From Marinicellulosiphila megalodicopiae (GTDB lineage Bacteria > Pseudomonadota > Gammaproteobacteria > Pseudomonadales > Natronospirillaceae), in the NCBI RefSeq assembly GCF_045862395.1, contig NZ_AP023087.1:3286001-3350000 (forward strand): a stretch of DNA of 64,000 bases, read 5' to 3'. The translations under genes and the position numbers were made by a program. The notes beneath the pieces were generated by a model. It searched no databases and was not told where the DNA came from. It saw only the letters and a program-made list of their open reading frames with translations. This document shows, one piece after another, positions 7,830 to 17,756 of the stretch (positions are counted from its first letter, which is position 1; each line of letters begins with the position of its first letter).

Positions 7830-9170
7830 TCAAGCATGCACAACTTTCCAACGCGGTTTTACTGGTGGCTGATACAACCCTAAATAACCGTACAAATACT
7901 GCCTTGGAAATTTATGATAACTCGCCCCTCTATTTCTCACCTTGTGTCTGTACCTTAGTTGGTGTCGCAGACTTTCTTCCATATAGTATCGGATCTTCTT
8001 TATTTTTCGATGACCGTAACCATAATAAAAATAATTGCACCAGCCTCTGACTGTTGCATTTAATTGTCTAACCACTTCATTTATCGGTACTGGATTCATC
8101 GCTCTTCGAGTGTAAAATTTAATCTTCTCACTTACTTTTTTCATCGGTTTCTGTGACGGCTCAACCATCGGGAATACTTTTCCTGATTGTTTGCTTTTTG
8201 CCATTGAAATTTCAAAACCTAGAAAATTAAACTTCTCTTTTAGCGAATCTACCACTTCAGTTTTGTCTCCATTAAGTTGTAAATCTAATTTACCCAAAAC
8301 TTGTGTTAACACTTTATATGATGCATCTGTTTCATTTTTACAAAGAATCACTAAATCGTCAGCGTATCGGACTATTTTCGCTTTTAATTTAAATGCTAAA
8401 TTGTGTTTGTCCCATATTCTATCCAATACATCCAGATAGATATTGGCCAATAATGGCGAGATAACACCACCTTGAGGTGTGCCTAATTTACTTTTCTTAC
8501 CACCTGCAATAACCGTTTGTTTTCCGCTCTTTTCTACTTTGATCACCACCGACTTTAACCATTGATTTAATAACGCTAATACTTTCTTATCAGAAACTCT
8601 CAGCGATACTAACTTCATGAGCTTAACGTGCGCGATGGTATCAAAGTATTTCGACAGGTCAGCATCAATCACTTGTGTATGTCCCGATCTTAACGATTGA
8701 GTAATACTGTTCATGGCTTGATGAGCCGATCGATTAGGACGAAATCCGTAACTGTTATTACTGAAGCCCGATTCAAAAATTGGTTCAATGACAATTTTAA
8801 CAGCCATTTGGATGATTCGATCTTCAATATTCGGGATACCCAACGGACGAGTTTCGCCATTACCTTTCGGTATGTCGACACGTTTAATTGGACTGGATTG
8901 ATAGGAATTAAATTTAAGCTTAGATTGTAAAATATTTAAGTAACGCCACTTTGATATTTCTCGTTCTATTGTTTCAAATGTCACCCGATCTAAACCAGGT
9001 TTGCCATTGTTTTTCTTAACAAGTTCGTAAGCATATTGCAGGACATCCAAACGATAAACCTTGTCATAGATTGAATAAAAGCAAAATGTGGATTGTTGTT
9101 TGGCTTTTTGAAATAGTTTCCTCTGAAGGTCACCGACTCGTTTTTTCAAACTGGAAGATGTTAATAGCAT
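7830..9170 (-). CDS. ltrA: Group II intron reverse transcriptase/maturase, copy 2
   Basis: Identical in protein sequence to copy 1, including the YADD active site, the QGGVISP motif and the maturase X domain, and likewise without an endonuclease domain. The start follows the same reasoning: the ATG giving MLLTSSSLKKRVGDLQ at 9170, with an alternative GTG at 9224. Identity of both copies means either can supply maturase to both introns. Introns of this type without an endonuclease usually depend on replication forks or hairpin targets for mobility; that is family knowledge, not seen here. Confidence 0.95.
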   Translation of the reverse strand: MLLTSSSLKKRVGDLQRKLFQKAKQQSTFCFYSIYDKVYRLDVLQYAYELVKKNNGKPGLDRVTFETIEREISKWRYLNILQSKLKFNSYQSSPIKRVDIPKGNGETRPLGIPNIEDRIIQMAVKIVIEPIFESGFSNNSYGFRPNRSAHQAMNSITQSLRSGHTQVIDADLSKYFDTIAHVKLMKLVSLRVSDKKVLALLNQWLKSVVIKVEKSGKQTVIAGGKKSKLGTPQGGVISPLLANIYLDVLDRIWDKHNLAFKLKAKIVRYADDLVILCKNETDASYKVLTQVLGKLDLQLNGDKTEVVDSLKEKFNFLGFEISMAKSKQSGKVFPMVEPSQKPMKKVSEKIKFYTRRAMNPVPINEVVRQLNATVRGWCNYFYYGYGHRKIKKIRYYMEESLRHQLRYRHKVRNRGASYHKFPRQYLYGYLGLYQPPVKPRWKVVHA

Positions 9171-9522
9171 AATGCAATCATCTGAGCCTTTTCCTCTTTG
9201 GTTACATGAATAAAGTAGAGCCACTTCCCTTGGGTGTCGTTATGTTGTCGCTCACCCTCAAACGGTACTATTAGCCCCTCTGACTTCCAATAAAGCCCGT
9301 CATCATTTCGCTCTTCGCTTATAAATGACCGTTGATTCTGCAAAAATCACCTTATTGGATCTCCCGTCCTGCACAATGTATCTTCCACCACATACCACTC
9401 TTATAACCCCGAAGGACTCTTTCGTTCATGCTCATTAAACATGTTTGTGACTGTCTAAAAAAGACAGATTAGAAATCATATTTTTGATTGAAAGATGACA
9501 GCTTTCCCCTTCAAATCAGAGA

Positions 9523-9727
9523 GTCAGCGTCCTTATTTAGTTAACGAGGCTAAACAGATTCACTTGCGTTGCGGTCTGCGGTTTCGCCTTTGAAAAACTT
9601 ACAGCATCCAATTACTTGAACACTGCTTTTCAGTGCTACCTAGGTGAATGAGTAATTCCTAGGACAGGACTTTAACCTGCTAGATATATTGCCGGTAACG
9701 GCGTACGATTTGACCCTATTGAATTTC
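9523..9727. repeat. 205-bp structured repeat R, copy 2
   Basis: Matches copy 1 at 6335-6539, with at least one substitution (AACCTGCTAG against AACCCGCTAG). It carries the same CACTG/CAGTG, CCTAGG and GCCG/CGGC hairpins and the same end GACCCTATTGAATTTC. Directly beyond it lies the 3' flank of the 9762-10208 gene. Confidence 0.75.
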
Positions 9728-9761
9728 TCAATCGTGTGTTTCAGACTAATAGACAATGTCA

Positions 9762-10208
9762 TTAAGCAACAAATTCCAAAATTGTATATGATAAATCAAT
9801 TTTTAGTAAAATTAGAAAAATATAAGAAGGTGACCATATTATGAAAACTCTAAAACTAATCAACCATAATTTCTTTATCATGGTCGAGATTAAAACCAAT
9901 ATGGATATAATTGCTCCAAAAAAAATGGCACCAATTATATTGTAAGAAAGTGCATTTATTGGTTTCATTATGCCTTCATTTATCTGGTAGAAACTGGAAA
10001 TTATATTCCCTGAAACAGAACCATATTGATAACTTTCACTAGTTTGGGTTACAACTGAATTAGTAAGCCAACTTAATGGTACTGTAAGTATTTGCTCAAT
10101 TGACATTGAGGATAATAACAAAACAATAAACAATAAACTGAATACAATACCATTAATTGCCAATATAGTTTTAAAAGTATTTTTAATTACAAAATCATGC
10201 ACAATCAT
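9762..10208 (-). CDS. Small three-span membrane protein, paralogue of the protein at 7064-7501
   Basis: About 148 residues, with hydrophobic segments near residues 15-36, 85-108 and 118-145 and the shared loop motif SESYQYGSVSG. No known family is recognised. I place the start at the ATG at 10208; a GTG three codons upstream (10217) is also possible, and neither has a strong ribosome binding site. It follows vgrG by about 95 bases on the same strand, so it is the first gene after the intact spike gene and the best candidate for a VgrG-linked immunity or accessory protein. The role is inferred only from position and membrane topology. Confidence 0.72.
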   Translation of the reverse strand: MIVHDFVIKNTFKTILAINGIVFSLLFIVLLLSSMSIEQILTVPLSWLTNSVVTQTSESYQYGSVSGNIISSFYQINEGIMKPINALSYNIIGAIFFGAIISILVLISTMIKKLWLISFRVFIIWSPSYIFLILLKIDLSYTILEFVA

Positions 10209-10303
10209 ATTTTTCACTCTTCATATTGTATTATCCTCTCAAAAACCGTTATAAATCAAAATGATTTTCTATATATTTAATCCAATTAAATAGATTACAT
10301 ATT

Positions 10304-13300
10304 TTATTCAACTGTTAATGAACTACTTTTACCCAATTTACATTTACCAGTAGATTTAATATCATCAGCTTTTATATTAATACTTTTTTTCTTTATAGTT
10401 ATAGTTTGATTACTATTAGAGATCTTTAAATCTTCTCCATCTTTAGCTCGAAGCTGTACATTTCCTTTTTTATAAAATTTAATAAATTGTTCTTTATCAA
10501 ATGTGCTTAATTCAATTTCACCGCCTTTACCCGAACGAATATAGGTTTTCTTTTCGTCCATATTTAAAAAACTACCCTCACATTTATTATCAACCACTTC
10601 AATTTCTGATTGGCTATCAAATTTATTTTTCTTTAAACCCGTTCCTATCGTAACTTTTTCATTATCTAAATAAACTTGATTATTTACTTTACTGCCATCC
10701 CCTACTGCCAAACTTGATAAAACTTTATCCATTTTTAATTGAGAATTTCTTTTTTCGGGTGTAAACCCTTTACTAACCTTACTATTTTTATTTGCAACTT
10801 TTGCTGCTAAGGCTAATAAACCTGCTGATAGTAACCAGCCGCCACCTGAAGATAATTTCTGTGCCGCTATATCTTCAATATCTCCACCGCCATCACTTGC
10901 ACCTACCATACCTAAAGCAAAACCTCCCAGAGCTGCAACTGTAGAAACACCAGCCACACCATTTTTTGAAAAATCTTCGAAATCAGTATTTAGCGTATCA
11001 TGATTAGCAACATACAAATCAACCTTATCATCAGCACCTTTTGAAACTTCTTTGGAAATTGACGTTATTGCCCCTTTAGTCCACGTAAGGTCAAGTGAAG
11101 CACCTACATTTACTTTCACATCAGCACAAACAGAAACTTGGGTACCTGTAGAAATATCAGTTTTCACACCTCCAAAATATGATGTAACTGACCCTATTAT
11201 ACCTTCTATTTTACCTCCTAAGATAAACTCTTCTTTATAGTCTCTTAGAAATTTACTTTGTTTAGTATTATCGACTGTGACCACTTTTGTTTTATCAGTA
11301 CTTTCATCATATGAAATAACTTTTTTATAAGCAATTTTTTTCTTACTTTCCTCAGGTGTTGGGCTATACACAACAAAAGTACTTTTCCCACCATTAATAA
11401 TTTCCGTTTTTTCACCATCAGTAACTGTAGTTCTATTCCCAGAAGTATAATCAACCCAACTAGAATTTTTTGTATTTATTTCAACATTTTCAGGGCTCGT
11501 TTGAGTATTACCTGCTCCATATTCAATTTTCTCACCTTCCCCATGGTTCCCCATTCTTAAATACGAAAACCCTTTTTTAGCTTCATCCACTACCCCAGTT
11601 TTATGATCCATATGCAAATAAGGCACATGCAATTTAAAATTATTCCCCTTACCTAATTGTTCATTCATTACATAATTATCTTGTTGCGTTAATAACACTT
11701 CTTGCTGTTGTTGCATTTCTAAAGATTGAACTGATGTTTGATTTATCACATTAAAGTCTTCAACTAATACTTTTTCTGTTTCGTCTAACTTAATATTGAC
11801 ACTATTATTTATCACTGAATATTTTTGTGTGTCTTTAATCTTTATTGAAGGTTCAGTATCAATTTCTTTTTCATGAAGTGCATTTTCACTAGTTTTTACA
11901 TTTGAGTGTGTTCGGATATTTTCTACTGGCTCAATACGTTGATTGCCTTGCTGCCCATTTGATGAACCATTTGATTGTTGTGCGACTCCTTCACCATCGT
12001 TAAAACTCATGGTGATACCACTATGAGTTTTAATTATTGCGCTTCTGTTGTTATTTATATTGGTAGGGCTTCTATGTTCTGGGTTTGGAACGACACCAAT
12101 AATAATTGGACGGTCAACGTCACCATCTATGCATGCCCAAATTATTTCTGTACCTTTTAAAATCGGAAAACTGAAACCAGCATTTGCTCCACCATAAGGT
12201 TGTGCCATTCTTATACGTTTTGATTTTTGACCTTCTGCAGTATCACTGATATCAAAAGGCATTCTTACTAAATAACGTCCCATCTCATCAAGATCGGCCC
12301 TAGTTCCGTCTTGTTCAGAATCAATAAAGCCATTCATTATTCCATACATTTTTGGAACTGCTGTATTTCGAATAGGCCTAAATTGTATGTCTGCTTCTGT
12401 TGATTCAAACTCATTATAATATTCTGTAGCACCTACATTTCCAGATGGATCTATCACTTGTTCCCCAAAATGATTTACCTTAGTCAGCAAATAATTAAAA
12501 TCTTGTTTTATAGTTGAAATCATTAAAACTGATGCTGATTTTAAAGTGAATATATGACCCGCACTAAAACGTGGATTAAGCCCTTTGCCTTCAATACTGT
12601 TCATACGACAGGCTGACTCTTGTGTCCGTATTTCAGTAATCTTTTCTAATTCCTGAGGTGATTTACAATGTTCTCCATAGGTTTGTAAAACGCCAATTCC
12701 ATTTGAGCTGCCTGTTATTTGCGCCTGCTGATTCACATGACTTTGCGTAAAACTAAAATCAGTTGAAATAACATTCGAGAGCACATGATTATGAATTTTA
12801 TTTAATTCATAAATAATATTTTGTTGCGCTGATTTCACATTATAATCAGGGTTATAAACTGCAACAGAATCACCAGTTATTGGAAAGTCATCCATTTGAT
12901 CACAAAAAACAATTCGCTCTTTATCTTCGAGTTGTTCAAAATAATAATAAATACCATGATGTTCAAGTAGCCTTGAAATAAACGCAAAATCTGATTCATT
13001 ATATTGAACTTTATATTCTATTACGTCTAATTCTTCTTCTAATAAAAAGACAACATCATCTGATGACTCCCCTAATTGTGCTTTAGCCTGTGGGTTATCA
13101 GATACGACTAATCCATTTGGCGCTTCAAGTACTTCGTTTATTATTTCAATAATATTTTTATTTTGGAATATACGATATTGAGATGACTGGGTTGATACCC
13201 AAAGCTTAGGAGATAAAATAATTTTATAACGATATAACACCCCTTTATCGTCATCAAGTTTGATTGGCTTTAATTGACAAAATCTAGAAACCACTCCATG

Positions 13301-13528
13301 AATTTTTCTTTCAACTACATTCGAGTCAGTAATTAGATCTTTTTCACCAATAATTAAAGTACAATTGCTGCCCATAAAATCTTCATGTTCAATTTCATGA
13401 TTTTTAACAGTTAATATGATCTCATACCTATATAATTCAGAAATTTCTTCTGTGCCTGAGAATTTTTCAACTACAAGTAGATCATTATTAATGCACCCTG
13501 AAGAAGTTTCAAATCTAAATTCATACAT
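10304..13528 (-). CDS. vgrG: VgrG, type VI secretion spike protein, with extended C-terminal region
   Basis: VgrG trimers form the tip of the type VI secretion tube and carry effectors. The 1,074-residue protein starts with a gp27/gp44-like part (MYEFRFETSSG at the N-terminus). It continues through the gp5-like OB domain at about residues 400-480, with RIRMAQP and DGDVDRPIIIGVV, and the SGITMSFNDG motif. The last 550 residues form an extension: a low-complexity Gln/Asn-rich linker, the SGNRTTVTDGEKTEIING block, a glycine- and alanine-rich hydrophobic stretch near residues 855-915, and a beta-strand tail with repeated Lys/Ile strands. The hydrophobic stretch could be a membrane-acting effector region or a chaperone-bound segment. 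The protein is about 350-400 residues longer than a minimal VgrG. It lies downstream of clpV on the same strand, after a possible terminator. Confidence 0.95.
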   Translation of the reverse strand: MYEFRFETSSGCINNDLLVVEKFSGTEEISELYRYEIILTVKNHEIEHEDFMGSNCTLIIGEKDLITDSNVVERKIHGVVSRFCQLKPIKLDDDKGVLYRYKIILSPKLWVSTQSSQYRIFQNKNIIEIINEVLEAPNGLVVSDNPQAKAQLGESSDDVVFLLEEELDVIEYKVQYNESDFAFISRLLEHHGIYYYFEQLEDKERIVFCDQMDDFPITGDSVAVYNPDYNVKSAQQNIIYELNKIHNHVLSNVISTDFSFTQSHVNQQAQITGSSNGIGVLQTYGEHCKSPQELEKITEIRTQESACRMNSIEGKGLNPRFSAGHIFTLKSASVLMISTIKQDFNYLLTKVNHFGEQVIDPSGNVGATEYYNEFESTEADIQFRPIRNTAVPKMYGIMNGFIDSEQDGTRADLDEMGRYLVRMPFDISDTAEGQKSKRIRMAQPYGGANAGFSFPILKGTEIIWACIDGDVDRPIIIGVVPNPEHRSPTNINNNRSAIIKTHSGITMSFNDGEGVAQQSNGSSNGQQGNQRIEPVENIRTHSNVKTSENALHEKEIDTEPSIKIKDTQKYSVINNSVNIKLDETEKVLVEDFNVINQTSVQSLEMQQQQEVLLTQQDNYVMNEQLGKGNNFKLHVPYLHMDHKTGVVDEAKKGFSYLRMGNHGEGEKIEYGAGNTQTSPENVEINTKNSSWVDYTSGNRTTVTDGEKTEIINGGKSTFVVYSPTPEESKKKIAYKKVISYDESTDKTKVVTVDNTKQSKFLRDYKEEFILGGKIEGIIGSVTSYFGGVKTDISTGTQVSVCADVKVNVGASLDLTWTKGAITSISKEVSKGADDKVDLYVANHDTLNTDFEDFSKNGVAGVSTVAALGGFALGMVGASDGGGDIEDIAAQKLSSGGGWLLSAGLLALAAKVANKNSKVSKGFTPEKRNSQLKMDKVLSSLAVGDGSKVNNQVYLDNEKVTIGTGLKKNKFDSQSEIEVVDNKCEGSFLNMDEKKTYIRSGKGGEIELSTFDKEQFIKFYKKGNVQLRAKDGEDLKISNSNQTITIKKKSINIKADDIKSTGKCKLGKSSSLTVE

Positions 13529-13639
13529 ACTAAATACCTTTTAAATTTTGTAATTAATTACCGATTTCAATCATGCTTTTTTATTTTAAAATACTTAAAA
13601 TTCACATAAATCTAATAAATTTTAATTATTAGATTAAAT

Positions 13640-13663
13640 CCCCTTCGAGTTAATCCGAAGGGG
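13640..13663 (-). terminator. Hairpin after clpV
   Basis: CCCCTTCG and CGAAGGGG form a perfect eight-pair stem with an eight-base loop, about 10 bases past the clpV stop. On the minus strand it is followed by ATTTAATC rather than a pure T run, so termination may be partial and vgrG may be read through. Confidence 0.6.
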
Positions 13664-13673
13664 GGATGTTCAT

Positions 13674-16325
13674 TTAAACCATCACAAACTCATACTCAAA
13701 CGTATTCGCTTTTTCGCCTTCGCCCACACTCACTGTCACAGTATCAATATCACCCTCTTCTAACATTTTGTTTAAAAATGCTTCTGATAAATCTGGCAAA
13801 ATCGTATTGTTTATAATTTGATAAATATTACGCGCACCTGAGTCGACTTCGGTGCAGCGTTGTACGATATTAATGGCAACTTCGTCGGTAAATGTTAGTG
13901 TCGCGCTGTAGTTGTCTTTTACGCGTTTGCTTAGTTTACCTAATTGAATTTTGGTGATATTTAACAATACGTCATCTTCTAATGGTAAGTATGGTATCAC
14001 TTTGATTCGGCCTAAAAATGCAGGTTTATACGCGCCTAATAAGTCATCACGAATCGCTTCTGATAAACCTTGTTCGTCTGGCATTGGCTGTCCAGATTTT
14101 TTAAGGTTCATGATGGTGTCGGTGCCAACATTGGATGTCATGATGATGATGCAGTTTTTAAAATCGATGTCTCGACCTTCTCCATCTTTTAACATGCCTT
14201 TATCAAACACTTGGAAGAAAATATCGTGCACACCTGGATGCGCTTTTTCCATTTCGTCTAATAATACGACGCTGTAAGGTTTGCGACGTACGGCTTCGGT
14301 TAAGATGCCACCTTCGCCGTATCCTACGTAACCTGGAGGCGAGCCTAACAATAACGATACTTTGTGCTCTTCTTTAAACTCTGACATGTTAATGACTGTC
14401 ACGTTTGCTTCGCTGCCGTATACGTTTTCGGCTAAGGTTAATGCAGTTTCTGTTTTACCTACCCCACTGGTGCCTGCCAACATAAACACACCAATTGGGC
14501 GACTTGGGTCGGTTAATTTCGCTTTTGAGGTTTGTACGATTTTGGTGATGGCTTTTAGTGCGTGGTCTTGGCCCACTACTCGTTCGCGCATGCGATCTTC
14601 TAAATCTAATATGCCTTGTACTTCATCTGATTGCATACGCCCTACTGGAATGCCTGTCCAGTCTGCTACCACTTCGGCAATCACTTGGGCATCGACGGAT
14701 TCAAATACCATGGGTTGGTTGTTTTGTAATTCTGATAATTGCGTTTGTTTCGCTTTTAAGTCTGCAGCTAATGTTTTGATTTTGTCTTGGTCGGGCTCTT
14801 GCGCTGCAAACTGTTCTTTTAGTTCGTCTTTTACGGCGCTGATTTCTTTTACTAACGCTAATTCGCTTTCAAGCAATGTTTGTAATTCGGACAGTTGTTT
14901 TTCTAATACGATGTCGTCTTCTTGGATGTCTTGAATTTGTTGTTCGTATTCACCTGTGACGATATTTTCACGCTCTAAGGAGGTTAACTCGGTTTTGTTT
15001 TTGAATAATTTGTAATTTAATTCTTCAATTCTTGCGGGTACGCCTGCTTGAGATAATTGCACGCGCGCACAGGCAGTATCTAATAAGCCAATGGCTTTGT
15101 CTGGCAGTTGACGACCTGTAATGTATCGATCAGACAATTGCACCGCTGCGATGACCGCTTCGTTTAAAATATCAACACTGTGATGTTTCATCATGGTGCC
15201 TGATAAGCCGCGTAACATTTGAATGGCTTTTTCGGTTGATGGTTCTTCAATTTTAACCACTTGAAAACGACGCGCTAATGCTGGATCTTTTTCAAAGTAT
15301 TTTTTATATTCTGCCCATGTAGTTGCAGCAATGGTACGTAACTCGCCACGAGCTAACGCTGGCTTAATTAAGTTCGCTGCATCGCCTTGGCCGGCTGTAC
15401 CACCTGCGCCAATTAATGTGTGAGCTTCATCAATAAAGATAATAATGGGTGTCGCGGATGATTGTACTTCTTTGATTACGTCTTTTAGGCGGTTTTCAAA
15501 TTCGCCTTTTACGCCAGCGCCTGCTTGTAACAAGGCTAAATCTAATGTGCGTAATTCAATATTTTGCAAACTTGGTGGCACTTCGCCCGCAACGACTTTG
15601 TTTGCAAACCCTTCTACGACAGCAGTTTTACCTACGCCTGCTTCACCGGTTAAGATTGGGTTGTTTTGACGACGACGAGACAAAATATCGATGATTTGAC
15701 GCACTTCATCGTCTCGACCAATCACTGGGTCAATTTTACCGTCGCGTGCACGTTGCGTTAAATTTACTGTGAATTGATCTAACGCTGGGGTTTTGCTGTT
15801 TGTGTTGTTTGAGCTGGATTGATTTGCAGAATTAGCGCCAAGTGGCTGCTCGCTTGAATCGCCAATAATCTCATTAAAGTTTAATTTTAAATGGGCTAAG
15901 TCAATTTTATCTAACTGCGCTGAAATAGGGTTGCCTGTGGTTAATGCGTTATTTTGTGACAATACAGACATTAAAATATAAACAGAGCGAATTTGAGTGT
16001 CACTGAATTCAAGTGACGCAATTGCCCAAGCTTCGTTTAGCACTTTGACTAAATGTGTTGAAAACGCTGGGGTTTCGTCGCTGCCCGTGCGTTGGTTTTC
16101 TAGGTATTTGTTGATGTCATCGACTACGGTTTCAAGAGATACGCTGTAGTAGCCAAAAATAAGATTAATGTCTGCTGTTGGCTCTTCAATTAGTTTCATC
16201 AACCAATGTTCGATCTCAACGTTTTGATGCGTTCGAGACAGGCATAAACCCGCAGCGCCTTCTAATGTGCGCTTGCAGTATTTGTTATTTTTAGAGATAA
16301 GTGTTTTAAGATTGACTTGTGACAT
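13674..16325 (-). CDS. clpV: ClpV (TssH), AAA+ ATPase that recycles the type VI sheath
   Basis: ClpV unfolds the contracted TssB/TssC sheath after firing. The 883-residue protein has the Clp N-domain (residues 1-160), a Ser/Asn-rich linker, a first AAA+ module with Walker A GEAGVGKT at 227-234 and Walker B IIFIDEAHTL, and a coiled-coil middle region (about 420-540). The second AAA+ module has GTSGVGKT near residue 620 and VVLLDEMEKAHPGVHD. The N-terminus (LKTLISKNNKYCKRTLEGAAG) fits ClpV rather than ClpB. AAGGAT seven bases before the ATG supports the start. No tssB, tssC or other core genes lie in the window; upstream is a long repeat-rich spacer, so clpV seems to head this vgrG-containing block. 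Confidence 0.97.
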   Translation of the reverse strand: MSQVNLKTLISKNNKYCKRTLEGAAGLCLSRTHQNVEIEHWLMKLIEEPTADINLIFGYYSVSLETVVDDINKYLENQRTGSDETPAFSTHLVKVLNEAWAIASLEFSDTQIRSVYILMSVLSQNNALTTGNPISAQLDKIDLAHLKLNFNEIIGDSSEQPLGANSANQSSSNNTNSKTPALDQFTVNLTQRARDGKIDPVIGRDDEVRQIIDILSRRRQNNPILTGEAGVGKTAVVEGFANKVVAGEVPPSLQNIELRTLDLALLQAGAGVKGEFENRLKDVIKEVQSSATPIIIFIDEAHTLIGAGGTAGQGDAANLIKPALARGELRTIAATTWAEYKKYFEKDPALARRFQVVKIEEPSTEKAIQMLRGLSGTMMKHHSVDILNEAVIAAVQLSDRYITGRQLPDKAIGLLDTACARVQLSQAGVPARIEELNYKLFKNKTELTSLERENIVTGEYEQQIQDIQEDDIVLEKQLSELQTLLESELALVKEISAVKDELKEQFAAQEPDQDKIKTLAADLKAKQTQLSELQNNQPMVFESVDAQVIAEVVADWTGIPVGRMQSDEVQGILDLEDRMRERVVGQDHALKAITKIVQTSKAKLTDPSRPIGVFMLAGTSGVGKTETALTLAENVYGSEANVTVINMSEFKEEHKVSLLLGSPPGYVGYGEGGILTEAVRRKPYSVVLLDEMEKAHPGVHDIFFQVFDKGMLKDGEGRDIDFKNCIIIMTSNVGTDTIMNLKKSGQPMPDEQGLSEAIRDDLLGAYKPAFLGRIKVIPYLPLEDDVLLNITKIQLGKLSKRVKDNYSATLTFTDEVAINIVQRCTEVDSGARNIYQIINNTILPDLSEAFLNKMLEEGDIDTVTVSVGEGEKANTFEYEFVMV

Positions 16326-17202
16326 GTCTATATCCTTTTAAGGGAGTAAGGGGCTTAACTATTTGGCTTGAGCCGATTAAAGGGTCAATTAAATAGAAAC
16401 CATTAAGTGAATTTATCAAGGCAAACAATACCAAATTACCTCCATGAATACAGTAAAAAAATCCATCAATTTTTGTACATGGCTTGTATTTTTAAAAATT
16501 GCTAGTAAGAATGAAAGGCACTGGATCACCGATAACAAACCATCGAGGATGACCGATTATTTTAGTTTTTTTGTGCATCGATTGCATGCTCTTCGGCTTG
16601 GCATCCTCGATTATTTGTTCCAGACATAATTCTACTACCTAAATCGATTTAGGCATGCGTCGCTCTACCACCTAAGTCCATTTAGGCGCGCACAATTCTA
16701 ATTAGTCACATCCCTTTGTCTATGAATCCCGAACCACAGATGGTTTTTTCGAATGAATCCGAAACCTACAGATTAAGGTTTGTTTTTTCACAATAAATCC
16801 CGAACTTACAGGGTCGGGATTCATTGTGAGATTTTCAACATATTTGGTTTTAATGATTGGGTTAGTTTTTTCGGAACGATTGCATGCTCCAGGCACAATT
16901 CTAATTAGTCACATCCCTGTGACGATAAATCCCGAACCTACAGGTGTGTTTTACAATTATTGAACGATCTAGGCACAATTCTAATTAGTCACATCCCTGT
17001 GTCTATGAATCCCGCACCACAGATGGTTTTTCCGAATGAATCCGGAACCTACAGAATGAGGTTAGTTTTTTCGGAATAAATCCCGAACCTACAGGTGTGT
17101 TTTACAATTATTGAACGATCTAGGCACAATTCTAGTTAGTCACATCCTTGTGTCTATGAATCTCGCACCTACTTTGATGGTGCAGGGCGAAAGGGATGGG
17201 TT
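16326..17202. other. Non-coding spacer with palindromes
   Basis: Apart from the repeat cluster at 16687-17170, this spacer holds two palindromes (CCTAAATCGATTTAGG at 16638-16653 and CCTAAGTCCATTTAGG at 16671-16686). An inverted repeat TCGAGGATG/CATCCTCGA lies around 16544-16612. I see no convincing gene. The clpV promoter should lie at its left end. Confidence 0.6.
16687..17170. repeat. Interspersed repeat cluster (AATCCCGAACCTACAG family)
   Basis: Four direct copies of GCACAATTCTAATTAGTCAC (from about 16688, 16894, 16973 and 17126; the last has one change) alternate with AATCCCGAACCTACAG-type elements. The second motif also occurs in inverted orientation as TGTAGG..CGGGATT in the cluster at 38.3-39.1 kb. 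The family therefore occurs at least twice in the window, both times next to the adhesin locus. Confidence 0.7.
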
Positions 17203-17655
17203 TTATGCGGATTGATTGTTTCGATTAAAATCGGCTTTTACTAAATATTCCATTTTTTCAAGGGCGCTTGAATAGGAGATAAAGGCATCTAGGTAATTAT
17301 CATTTTCTACGGACTTTTCTGATGCGTTTAAAAATTCTAACATTTGCATGGCTGATACAATGCCTTGCTCTTTTGAAAATAGTTCACGTACTAGCACAAC
17401 TAAGTGTCCTATTCTAAAGTTGACTCCTTTTTTTTGTGCTGCGTCTATGTCGTCTTGGCTGTTAACAATCGAATATTGATCGCCTTCGATGATATACATT
17501 TTTGTTGAATCCGAAGGGATATTACGCACGTCCAACCAGTTTAATACAAACTCTTTATAATGTTTAATTCCAGCTGATATGTGGCTGTTCATTTGTTTGG
17601 TATCTTGTTTTGACTCAACTGATTGTTCAGTTTGTTTAACGGTATCTTGGGTCAC
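17203..17655 (-). CDS. 150-aa cytoplasmic protein of unknown function
   Basis: I do not recognise a family. The protein has no signal peptide or membrane segment. A Gln/Lys-rich N-terminus leads into a probably mixed alpha/beta part (ISAGIKHYKEFVLNWLDV, YIIEGDQYSIVNS), and the C-terminal half looks helical. The start is GTG, backed by GGAGT six bases upstream; no ATG fits. It lies 100 bases downstream of the giant exoprotein and beyond that gene's terminator, so it may be a separate unit or be reached by read-through. A role with the adhesin or the type VI genes cannot be decided from sequence. Confidence 0.7.
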   Translation of the reverse strand: MTQDTVKQTEQSVESKQDTKQMNSHISAGIKHYKEFVLNWLDVRNIPSDSTKMYIIEGDQYSIVNSQDDIDAAQKKGVNFRIGHLVVLVRELFSKEQGIVSAMQMLEFLNASEKSVENDNYLDAFISYSSALEKMEYLVKADFNRNNQSA

Positions 17656-17707
17656 TTAACACTCCTATTTTTATTAACAGTTTAAAACTTAGTTGCTAAA
17701 TTTATTC

Positions 17708-17745
17708 AAAAAAAATGCGCTAAATTCTTAAGAATCTAGCGCATT
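17708..17745 (-). terminator. Rho-independent terminator of the giant exoprotein gene
   Basis: On the minus strand AATGCGCTA and TAGCGCATT form a nine-pair stem that continues into the inner palindrome ATTCTTAAGAAT, directly followed by a run of T. It starts about 12 bases past the stop codon of the 5,899-residue gene. Confidence 0.88.
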
Positions 17746-17756
17746 GTTTACGGCAA

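Larger units (their letters stand above)
7668..9728 (-). mobile_element. Intron-bearing repeat unit 2 (group II intron plus flanking repeats)
   Basis: Second copy of the 2,061-bp unit at 4480-6540, in the same orientation, offset by exactly 3,188 bp throughout. It separates the two paralogous small membrane protein genes. Together the two direct copies bracket the gene at 7064-7501, so homologous recombination between them could delete or amplify that gene. As in unit 1, the 205-bp repeat lies on the intron 5' side and an inverted-repeat block on the 3' side. Confidence 0.85.

Noticed and set aside
16444..16629. Plus-strand frame of 61 codons between clpV and the repeat cluster
   Set aside because: Low-complexity AT-rich spacer containing inverted repeats; no family resemblance and no convincing ribosome binding site.
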